Below, one piece after another: positions 57,585 through 64,000 of a stretch of 64,000 nt of DNA. The notes under the pieces are model-generated. The model made no database searches. It was given only the letters and a program-made list of their open reading frames with translations, and was not told where the DNA came from. The stretch comes from Flavobacterium sp. UBA7663 (GTDB lineage: Bacteria > Bacteroidota > Bacteroidia > Flavobacteriales > Flavobacteriaceae). The stretch is from contig NZ_DLHR01000024.1 in NCBI RefSeq assembly GCF_002483315.1, positions 100,959 to 164,958 of the forward strand. The letters run 5' to 3'. The position numbers and the translations under genes are program-made. The first letter of the stretch is position 1, and each line of letters starts with the position of its first letter.

Positions 57585-57612
57585 AAAATCCCAAGCTCAC
57601 ACTTGGGATTTT
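57585..57612. terminator. Bidirectional terminator
   Basis: AAAATCCCAAG pairs with CTTGGGATTTT around CTCACA, with A and T runs at the outside. It serves the + strand nuclease gene and the convergent valS gene. Confidence 0.85.
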
Positions 57613-57620
57613 CTATTTTA

Positions 57621-57635
57621 AAACCTGACAGGTTT
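57621..57635. repeat. Short interspersed palindrome
   Basis: AAACCTGACAGGTTT is a 15-base palindrome with a one-base centre between the nuclease terminator and valS stop. I recall the motif as frequent in Bacteroidota intergenic DNA. Confidence 0.5.
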
Positions 57636-57644
57636 GTATAAAAT

Positions 57645-60272
57645 TTATTTCAAACTCGCTAAACTTTGTTCTAAAGTCGCAATTTTGGCTAAAGCATCGG
57701 ATTCTTTTTTGCGTTCGTTTGCAATTACTTGTTCCGGTGCGCCGGCTACGAATTTATCGTTAGACAATTTCCCTTGTACTGAGCGTAAGAAACCTTTGGT
57801 ATAGTTTAACTCTTCCGTTAATTTTGCAATCTCTGCTTCTACATCGATATTTCCTGTAATTGGAATAAAATATTCATTCGATTTCACACGGTACGATAAC
57901 GCGCCATCTACTTTATCTGAAACGTATTCTAAAGCAGAAACATTTCCTAACTTCTGAATCACCGAATCAAAATACGTTGACGCTTTTTCATTGTTCACCA
58001 CTTTTAATTCCATCGTATCTTTAAACGGAATGTTTTTGTCTTTACGAATGGTTCTAATTCCAGAAATAACTTCGGTTGCGAAATCAAAATCAGCAATTAA
58101 TTTTGCGTCAAACGCTTTCGCTTTTGGCCACTCACCTACTATTAAGGCTTGTTCTGGCGTTCTTTCGGCAATATGATGCCAAATTTCCTCTGTTAAAAAC
58201 GGCATGAACGGATGTAACAATTTCAAGTTCGCTTCTAACATTTCAATCGCTTTTTCAAACGTAGCGCGGTCGATAGGTTGTTGGTAACCTGGTTTTATCA
58301 TTTCTAAGAACCACGAACAAAAATCGTCCCAAACCAATTTGTAAATCGCCATTAACGCATCAGATAATCTGTATTTATCAAAATTATCTTCAATTTCGGC
58401 TAAGGTTTGTTGCAACTTCGCTTCGTACCATTCAATCGCTACTTTAGACGATTCTGGTTGTGCAATATCCGCTACTTCCCATCCTTTGATTAGTTTAAAA
58501 GCATTCCAAATTTTATTAGAGAAACCTTTTCCTTGGTTGCATAATTCTTCGTCAAACAAAATGTCATTTCCTGCCGAAGCACTCAATAACAATCCCACAC
58601 GAACTCCGTCAGCACCAAACTTTTCAATTAGTCCAAGCGGTTCAGGTGAATTCCCTAATGATTTCGACATTTTACGACCTTGCTTATCACGAACTAATCC
58701 AGTTAAATATACGTTTGAAAATGGTTTTTCTCCAGCATATTCATACCCTGCAATAATCATACGCGCTACCCAGAAGAATAAAATATCTGGACCTGTAACT
58801 AAATCATTGGTAGGATAATAATATTTAAAATCTTCACTTTCTGGATTTAAAACACCTCCAAAAACCGCCATTGGCCATAACCATGAAGAGAACCAAGTGT
58901 CAAGTGCGTCAGCGTCCTGACGTAAGTCAGCAGTGGTCAGTGTTGAGTTGGCAGTTTTTTCTTTCGCAAGCTCAAGCGCTTTTTCGATGTTTTCAGCTAC
59001 TACGAAATCTTCTTTTCCATCGCCAAAATAGTAAGCTGGAATTTGTTGTCCCCACCACAATTGACGCGAAATATTCCAATCGCGAATATTATTTAACCAA
59101 TGTGCGTAGGTATTATTAAAACGACTTGGATATAATTTGATTTCGTCTGATTCTAAAACCGCTTTGATAGCAGGTTTTACTAATTCTTCCATGCTTAAAA
59201 ACCATTGGTCTGATAATCTTGGTTCGATTACCGCTTTGGTTCTTTCAGAAGTTCCTACTTTATTTAAATGTGTTTCAGTTTTTGCTAACGCTCCGATGGT
59301 TTCTAATTCTTTCGAAATCTCTTCACGAACCACAAATCTGTCTTTTCCTTGATAATGCAATCCGAATGAATTCAAAGAAGCATCTTCGTTGAAAATATCG
59401 ATGATTTCTAAATTGTGTTTATCACCTAACGTTTTATCATTTGTATCGTGAGCAGGCGTTACTTTTAAACAACCTGTACCAAATTCCACATCAACATATT
59501 CATCTTCGATAATAGGAATAACTCTACCGCAAATTGGAACGATTGCTTTTTTACCTTTTAAATGCGAGAAACGTTCATCATTTGGATTGATACAAATAGC
59601 AGTATCCCCAAAAATAGTTTCTGGACGCGTTGTAGCAACGGTTAAGAAATCTTCTGAACCTTCGATTTTGTATTTGATGAAGTATAATTTTCCTTGACGC
59701 TCTTCAAAGATTACTTCTTCGTCAGATAATGTAGTTTTAGCTTCTGGATCCCAGTTTACCATTCGGTAGCCGCGATAAATCAAACCTTTGTTGTATAAAT
59801 CTACAAATGAGTGAATTACTGAAGCTGACATGTCGTCATCCATCGTAAACTTGGTACGACTCCAATCGCAAGAACAACCTAATTGTTTTAATTGCTCTAA
59901 GATGGTTCCACCATATTTGTCTGTCCATTCCCAAGCGTGTTTTAGGAATTCTTCACGCGTTAAATCGTTTTTATTGATGCCTTCTTCTTTTAACTTGGCT
60001 ACTACTTTAGCTTCGGTAGCAATTGAGGCATGGTCAGTTCCTGGCACCCAACAAGCGTTGAACCCTTTTAAACGCGCACGACGAATTAATACATCTTGAA
60101 TGGTGTTATTCAACATGTGTCCCATGTGTAAGACTCCCGTTACGTTTGGTGGCGGAATTACAATGGTATATGGCGTTCTGTGGTCGGGTTTGGAGGTAAA
60201 ATAATCGTTTTTCATCCAGTAGTCGTACCACTTTTGTTCTACTTCTTTAGCGTTGAATTGTGCAGGAATCAT
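57645..60272 (-). CDS. valS: Valyl-tRNA synthetase
   Basis: ValRS attaches valine to tRNA-Val. The 875-residue protein shows the class I motifs GVLHMGHMLN (HIGH type) and GRKMSKSLGNS (KMSKS), the WVPGTDHASIATEAKV and ATTRPETIFGDTAI editing region, the tRNA-binding anticodon domain, and a C-terminal coiled coil (DVEAEIAKLTEELNYTKGFLRSVQGKL). The start at 60272 (MIPAQFNAKEVEQKWYDYW) is preferred to an in-frame Met 20 codons upstream whose translation is unlike the family. The upstream region holds a low-complexity TTGTTGAATCGTTG-type tract. Confidence 0.97.
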   Translation of the reverse strand: MIPAQFNAKEVEQKWYDYWMKNDYFTSKPDHRTPYTIVIPPPNVTGVLHMGHMLNNTIQDVLIRRARLKGFNACWVPGTDHASIATEAKVVAKLKEEGINKNDLTREEFLKHAWEWTDKYGGTILEQLKQLGCSCDWSRTKFTMDDDMSASVIHSFVDLYNKGLIYRGYRMVNWDPEAKTTLSDEEVIFEERQGKLYFIKYKIEGSEDFLTVATTRPETIFGDTAICINPNDERFSHLKGKKAIVPICGRVIPIIEDEYVDVEFGTGCLKVTPAHDTNDKTLGDKHNLEIIDIFNEDASLNSFGLHYQGKDRFVVREEISKELETIGALAKTETHLNKVGTSERTKAVIEPRLSDQWFLSMEELVKPAIKAVLESDEIKLYPSRFNNTYAHWLNNIRDWNISRQLWWGQQIPAYYFGDGKEDFVVAENIEKALELAKEKTANSTLTTADLRQDADALDTWFSSWLWPMAVFGGVLNPESEDFKYYYPTNDLVTGPDILFFWVARMIIAGYEYAGEKPFSNVYLTGLVRDKQGRKMSKSLGNSPEPLGLIEKFGADGVRVGLLLSASAGNDILFDEELCNQGKGFSNKIWNAFKLIKGWEVADIAQPESSKVAIEWYEAKLQQTLAEIEDNFDKYRLSDALMAIYKLVWDDFCSWFLEMIKPGYQQPIDRATFEKAIEMLEANLKLLHPFMPFLTEEIWHHIAERTPEQALIVGEWPKAKAFDAKLIADFDFATEVISGIRTIRKDKNIPFKDTMELKVVNNEKASTYFDSVIQKLGNVSALEYVSDKVDGALSYRVKSNEYFIPITGNIDVEAEIAKLTEELNYTKGFLRSVQGKLSNDKFVAGAPEQVIANERKKESDALAKIATLEQSLASLK

Positions 60273-60372
60273 TATACTGTTTTCTTGTTTAATTGTTGAA
60301 TCGTTGAACAGTTTGACTGTTCGTTTTAACATTCCAAAATTTACTTTGGTATGTTTTTTGTATTACTTACTG

Positions 60373-60380
60373 CAAAAGTA
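60373..60380 (-). promoter_or_regulatory. -7 box upstream of valS
   Basis: TACTTTTG on the minus strand fits TAnnTTTG and lies about 100 bases upstream of the valS start. No clear -33 element was found. Confidence 0.45.
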
Positions 60381-60469
60381 ACTATATCACGAAAATAAAA
60401 AAAATGTTAGGAGTAGTTTGTTGGTTGCTTTTATTTAATTAATTTTACAACAACCTATTAATTTATAAG

Positions 60470-60898
60470 ATGATGAAAAAATTACTTGTTTATTTGATTG
60501 TATTAGTTGGTATGACTTCATTTGCTCAAACTGGCCCAAAGATTGAGTTTAAAGAAGAAACCATAAACTATGGAGAAGTAGAAAAAGGAAAAGATGATGG
60601 GATTAGGATTTTTCAATTCACAAATACTGGTGATGCTCCGCTTATCATTACTAATGCAAAATCGAGTTGCGGTTGTACAGTACCTGAGTGGCCAAAAGAA
60701 CCAATTGCTCCAGGCGGAAAAAGCCAAATTAAAGTTCAATATAACATGAATCCAGGTCCTATTAGCAAAACGATTACTATTGAAAGTAATGCGGTAAACA
60801 AACCAAACGGTATGGTTCCGTTACGAATTAAAGGTACGGTGATTGTTAAGGAAGAAGTTAGTCCGTTAGTAAAAAAGAAAACATTTCCAAATTCATAA
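60470..60898 (+). CDS. DUF1573 exported protein
   Basis: The 142-residue protein has a signal peptide (MMKKLLVYLIVLVGMTSFAQ) and a DUF1573 immunoglobulin-like fold: KIEFKEETINYGEVEKGKDDGIRIFQFTNTGDAPLIITNAKSSCGCTVPEWPKEPIAPGGKSQIKVQYNM. The CGCTVPEWP core is diagnostic of the family, whose role is unknown. Either of the two initial Met codons (60470 or 60473) could be used. It is followed by a hairpin. Confidence 0.9.
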   Translation: MMKKLLVYLIVLVGMTSFAQTGPKIEFKEETINYGEVEKGKDDGIRIFQFTNTGDAPLIITNAKSSCGCTVPEWPKEPIAPGGKSQIKVQYNMNPGPISKTITIESNAVNKPNGMVPLRIKGTVIVKEEVSPLVKKKTFPNS

Positions 60899-60931
60899 AT
60901 AAAAAGTCCCAATTGAGTTGGGACTTTTTTT
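60899..60931. terminator. Bidirectional terminator
   Basis: AAAAAGTCCCAA and TTGGGACTTTTT form a 12-base stem around a five-base loop with T and A runs. It separates the convergent DUF1573 and aspartyl protease genes. Confidence 0.88.
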
Positions 60932-62237
60932 ATAGGATTTTTTCTAATTGAAATTTTACTGTAAACCGAATTCCGGCTCTATCTACAATCATGGTTATCC
61001 ATTTGCCTTCTTCGGATTGAAACAAATCAGTTATACTTTGTATTGAAAGTTTATATGCAACTTTATTATTTATTTTTATAATTTTATCGCCAACTAATAA
61101 TCCTACTTTATCTGCAGGCGAATCTTTTCTAACAGCATATATTTCAAAATTTGGCTTTAGTTCATATTTAAAATTATCTTCTTTTAATTCTTTACCATAA
61201 TTAATTACAGTTGTAGCTACGGCATCGCTTGACTTTTCTTTTATTAATTGAAAACCTGAATGTTGCACTTCTATTCCTGACATATTGTAGTTAAATGGCT
61301 TACTAAATAAATCATTTTTTTTAAAATAAAAATCTTGATTTTCATAATCTAAAATCCAATTAAATCTTTTTAAAACTTCTCCGCCTAAAGAACCATTCCG
61401 ATTTTGAACAATCAAACTTTTATCAAAAAAATTTACATCGGGATAAGAAACCAAAACATCTTCCAGTAAATTGTTTTCAAGTTTTACCTCCTCAACTCTG
61501 GATTTTTTTCCATAAATATCTCCCGAAAGTCCTCTTCCTAAAAAATCTAAAAAAAAAAATGTTTTACATTTTATACTATCATTCTCAAACAACCATAACC
61601 CATCTCCTAAACCTGTATCAAATAGTAATTTTAAGTTCAAGTTTTCGTTATCAAATTTAGTTTTAAGAAAAACGTAAGGCCTATCTCTATTGATTTCCAC
61701 AACTGATTTTACATACTTTTCATTTATTTTTTTTATCTTTTTCTTTTTTGATTTATATAAAATGATTTTTTTTCTTTGGTAATCAATTTCCATTAAATGG
61801 TTTTTAAAAAAAGAGCTTCCTAAAATTCCATTTATTGGAATACCTAATTTGTTCACTAAACTAATATCATGATTAAATACAAAAATTGCTTCAAAATTAT
61901 AATCCGAATAACCCTTTACTTGAAGTGTGTTTTTTTTTGATAAATATCCTTGAACTTTTTCATTAATACCAGCCCCAGAAATTGTAATTAAATCCGCTTC
62001 TTTTAGTACTAATGAATCATTCTCAGGCAAACTAAACACAATACTTTTAGACGCACCTGTATCGGCAATCATTTTTAATTTAACCCCATTAAAAACAATA
62101 TCAACAATAATAAGGTTATGGGAAAGCTCAAACGGTATTTTTATTTTATCTTTTTTTGAATTCCAAATAATAGAGTCTTGAGCAAAAGATATTGCTCCAA
62201 ATAAAATTAGTATTCTTAATAAGAATATTTTTGTCAT
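60930..62237 (-). CDS. Aspartyl protease-like protein with PDZ domain
   Basis: The 435-residue protein has a signal peptide (MTKIFLLRILILFGAISFAQ). Two retropepsin-like halves carry ADTGAS near residue 59 and FDTGLGDGLW near residue 207, so both catalytic Asp lie in one chain as in a pepsin-like or duplicated clan AA fold. A C-terminal PDZ domain follows (YAVRKDSPADKVGLLVGDKIIKINNKVAYKLSIQSITDLF). It probably works outside the inner membrane. An 11-base A run at 61549-61559 lies inside the coding region (codons for the KTFFFLDF segment). Confidence 0.86.
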   Translation of the reverse strand: MTKIFLLRILILFGAISFAQDSIIWNSKKDKIKIPFELSHNLIIVDIVFNGVKLKMIADTGASKSIVFSLPENDSLVLKEADLITISGAGINEKVQGYLSKKNTLQVKGYSDYNFEAIFVFNHDISLVNKLGIPINGILGSSFFKNHLMEIDYQRKKIILYKSKKKKIKKINEKYVKSVVEINRDRPYVFLKTKFDNENLNLKLLFDTGLGDGLWLFENDSIKCKTFFFLDFLGRGLSGDIYGKKSRVEEVKLENNLLEDVLVSYPDVNFFDKSLIVQNRNGSLGGEVLKRFNWILDYENQDFYFKKNDLFSKPFNYNMSGIEVQHSGFQLIKEKSSDAVATTVINYGKELKEDNFKYELKPNFEIYAVRKDSPADKVGLLVGDKIIKINNKVAYKLSIQSITDLFQSEEGKWITMIVDRAGIRFTVKFQLEKIL

Positions 62238-62361
62238 AATTTTTTTATTCTAAGATAAGAAAAACATAAATACAAATAATTGATTTAACATTTTTTAATG
62301 TGTTGTTTTACTAATATCACAAAAAAAAATCGCAATTTTGCACATCTTTAAAAAACAAGTC

Positions 62362-63555
62362 ATGCCAAAAGTTTCCGTTAAAGGGCAACAAATGCCAGAA
62401 TCACCAATTAGAAAATTGGTTCCATATGCAGAAATTGCTAAGAAAAAAGGTCACAAAGTATATCATTTGAATATTGGACAACCTGATATTAAAACTCCAG
62501 AAGTGGCGCTACAAGCTGTAAAAAATGCCGACATAACGGTATTAGAATATAGTCATTCTGCTGGTTTTGAAAGCTATAGAACTAAACTTTCTCAATACTA
62601 TAAAAATCACGGATTACCAATAGACACACAAGATATTATCATTACAACGGGTGGCTCAGAAGCTTTGCTTTTTGCTATGGGAAGTACAATGGATACAGAT
62701 GATGAAATTATTATCCCAGAACCATTTTATGCCAATTATAATGGGTTTTCAACTGCATCAGGCGTAAAAGTTGTTCCAGTAATTTCAGGAATTGAAACTG
62801 GTTTTGCTTTACCTCCAATTGAAGCTTTTGAAAAATTAATTACTTCAAAAACAAAAGCTATTTTAATTTGTAATCCAGGAAATCCAACAGGTTATTTATA
62901 TTCTAAAGAAGAAATTCTAAAACTAGCTGAAATCGTAAAAAAACACGATTTATTTTTAATTGCCGATGAAGTCTATCGCGAATTTATTTACGATGGCGAT
63001 AAGCATTTTTCAGTTATGAATGTTCCTGGATTAGAAGAAAATGCTATCATGATTGATTCGGTTTCTAAACGTTATAGTATGTGTGGAGCACGAATTGGCT
63101 GTATTGTTTCTAAGAACAAAGAAGTTATGGCTACTGCTATGAAATTTGCTCAAGCGCGTTTAAGTCCTCCAACTTATGCACAAATTGCAAGTGAAGCTGC
63201 TTTAGAAACTCCTCAAAGTTATTTTGATGATGTTATTTCAGAATACAAAGATCGTAGAGATACTTTAATTGCCGAATTAAATAAAATTGAAGGTGTAACA
63301 GTTGCTACTCCAAAAGGTGCTTTCTATTGTATTGCAAAATTACCTATTGATAATGCAGATAAATTTGCTCAATGGTTGTTAGAATCATACGACTTAAATG
63401 GAGAGACAGTTATGGTAGCTCCCGCAGCAGGATTCTATTCTACACCAAATATTGGGTTAGATGAAGTTCGTATAGCTTATGTTTTAAAGAAAGATGATTT
63501 AATCAAATCAGTTCAAATTTTAAAAGAAGCTATTGCTGTTTATAATAACAAGTAA
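62362..63555 (+). CDS. Class I/II PLP-dependent aminotransferase
   Basis: The 397-residue protein is an aminotransferase of fold type I: YAEIAKKKGHKVYHLNIGQPDIKTP, GGSEALLFAMGST, CNPGNPTGYLYSKEE, IADEVYREFIYDGDKH, and the PLP Lys in SVSKRYSMCGARIGC. This is the AspC/aspartate-aminotransferase branch, but substrate is not certain. I chose the Met at 62362 (MPKVSVKGQQMPESP) over an upstream in-frame Met at 62338, since family members begin close to it. The gene has a perfect terminator downstream. Confidence 0.91.
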   Translation: MPKVSVKGQQMPESPIRKLVPYAEIAKKKGHKVYHLNIGQPDIKTPEVALQAVKNADITVLEYSHSAGFESYRTKLSQYYKNHGLPIDTQDIIITTGGSEALLFAMGSTMDTDDEIIIPEPFYANYNGFSTASGVKVVPVISGIETGFALPPIEAFEKLITSKTKAILICNPGNPTGYLYSKEEILKLAEIVKKHDLFLIADEVYREFIYDGDKHFSVMNVPGLEENAIMIDSVSKRYSMCGARIGCIVSKNKEVMATAMKFAQARLSPPTYAQIASEAALETPQSYFDDVISEYKDRRDTLIAELNKIEGVTVATPKGAFYCIAKLPIDNADKFAQWLLESYDLNGETVMVAPAAGFYSTPNIGLDEVRIAYVLKKDDLIKSVQILKEAIAVYNNK

Positions 63556-63570
63556 AAAAAAATTATATAA

Positions 63571-63606
63571 AAAAAGAGTTCACTAATTCTAGTGAACTCT
63601 TTTTTT
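63571..63606 (+). terminator. Terminator of the aminotransferase gene
   Basis: AAAAAGAGTTCACTA and TAGTGAACTCTTTTT form a perfect 15-base stem around ATTC with a T run after it. Confidence 0.9.
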
Positions 63607-63610
63607 GTGA

Positions 63611-63640
63611 AATAAAAGCAATCCAAGGATTGCTTTTATT
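63611..63640 (-). terminator. Terminator of the type IX secreted protein gene
   Basis: AATAAAAGCAATCC and GGATTGCTTTTATT form a perfect 14-base stem around AA, three bases from the stop codon of the minus-strand gene. Confidence 0.88.
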
Positions 63641-63642
63641 AT

Positions 63643-64000
63643 TTATCTAATTAGTGAGAAATGCGCTTTAAACTGTTTAGCGACTCCATTTTCTGTGTAA
63701 TCTAATGAGAACCAATAATCTGTTGATGGAAGTAACTCTTGATTGTATGTTCCGTCCCAACCCTCGCTATCGTCTGTAGCGCTTAGTTGTTTTATTAATT
63801 TACCATAGCGGTCAAAAATGTACAACTTAGCATCTGCTTGATTCAAGCCACTGATATTCCAAGTATCATGTATCCCATCGCCATTTGGTGTGAAATAATT
63901 TGGATAATCGATTATGGTTACTATTTGTGTCATAAAGGTACAGCCTTCTGTATCAATAACAGTTACTAAATGTTCTCCTGCGCTTACTCCTGTAAACACA
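63643..64000 (-). CDS. C-terminus of a type IX secreted protein (type B sorting domain), partial
   Basis: About 118 C-terminal residues are visible and the gene continues past the right edge. The end carries the gliding-motility-associated C-terminal (type B) domain: YPNYFTPNGDGIHDTWNISGLNQADAKLYIFDRYGKLIKQL, then GWDGTYNQELLPSTDYWFSLDYTENG. This targets a large adhesin or secreted enzyme to the type IX system and to the cell surface. The preceding SAGEHLVTVIDTEGCTFMTQIVTI segment is a repeat-like beta domain. It ends just before a hairpin. Confidence 0.93.
   Translation of the reverse strand, partial: VFTGVSAGEHLVTVIDTEGCTFMTQIVTIIDYPNYFTPNGDGIHDTWNISGLNQADAKLYIFDRYGKLIKQLSATDDSEGWDGTYNQELLPSTDYWFSLDYTENGVAKQFKAHFSLIR

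Noticed and set aside
48256..57644. Integron integrase or transposase expected with the arrays
   Set aside because: None of the reading frames here shows tyrosine recombinase, serine recombinase or DDE transposase motifs. The call of an array rests on the sites alone.

Overview
The window is low-GC DNA from a member of the Bacteroidota, almost certainly a Flavobacterium-like Flavobacteriaceae. The evidence is the set of genes (bacillithiol ligase BshC, DUF4295 beside L33 and L28, DUF6146/DUF6787, a type IX secretion type B sorting domain, PorT-like beta-barrel), promoters of the TAnnTTTG type, and gene starts without strong Shine-Dalgarno sequences. No rRNA, tRNA, CRISPR array, transposase or phage module was seen.

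Layout. 1-9.9 kb: topoisomerase IV genes parE and parC (parC runs off the left edge), small envelope proteins, ychF and a ferredoxin. 10-14.8 kb: LuxC-type acyl-CoA reductase, serine biosynthesis genes serC-serA, small secreted or membrane proteins. 14.8-18.4 kb: a three-gene biotin-dependent acyl-CoA carboxylase; meaB at 42.3 kb fits propionyl/methylmalonyl-CoA metabolism. 18.5-36 kb: hybrid histidine kinase, B12-binding radical SAM protein, bshC, ndk, ftsY, the L28-L33-DUF4295 operon, cinA, a DEDDh exonuclease, an E2 acyltransferase, a glycosyltransferase and a toxin-antitoxin-like pair. 36-48 kb: ABC-F ATPase, methyltransferase, ABC transporter ATPase, MATE exporter, meaB, AEC transporter, FAD-linked oxidase and a cytochrome b561-like protein.

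48.5-57.6 kb is an accessory region unlike the rest. Its genes, all on the + strand, sit in units whose start carries a GTT-type repeat of 9-10 bases that is the complement of an AAC-type repeat at the unit's end. Units are joined by roughly 135-140 base imperfect palindromes that share arm sequences. This is the logic of integron gene cassettes and attC sites, but no integrase is visible, so I read it as integron-like cassette arrays without an integrase. One unit carries TIR / deoxyribosyltransferase-like-TPR / TIR-like (ThsB-type) genes, a strong candidate for a nucleotide-signalling antiviral system. Others carry an HExxH metallopeptidase, an Mrr-like nuclease, a DUF5675 protein with a PDZ-ended exported protein, and an exported orphan. 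The arrays flank a DUF2975/HTH pair and a ribosome hibernation factor gene.

A second theme is interspersed repeats. The whole parE-parC gap is a GxxExxY (PD-(D/E)xK-like) gene bounded by inverted repeats. A gene-less relative lies at 38.1 kb, touching the start codon of a methyltransferase. Two ACACATAG-ended elements lie at 44.5 and 47.5 kb, and several palindromes are scattered elsewhere. Low-complexity sequence typical of intergenic DNA has also entered several coding regions. The right end (57.6-64 kb) returns to core genes: valS, a DUF1573 protein, an aspartyl protease-PDZ protein, an aminotransferase and the C-terminus of a type IX secreted protein.
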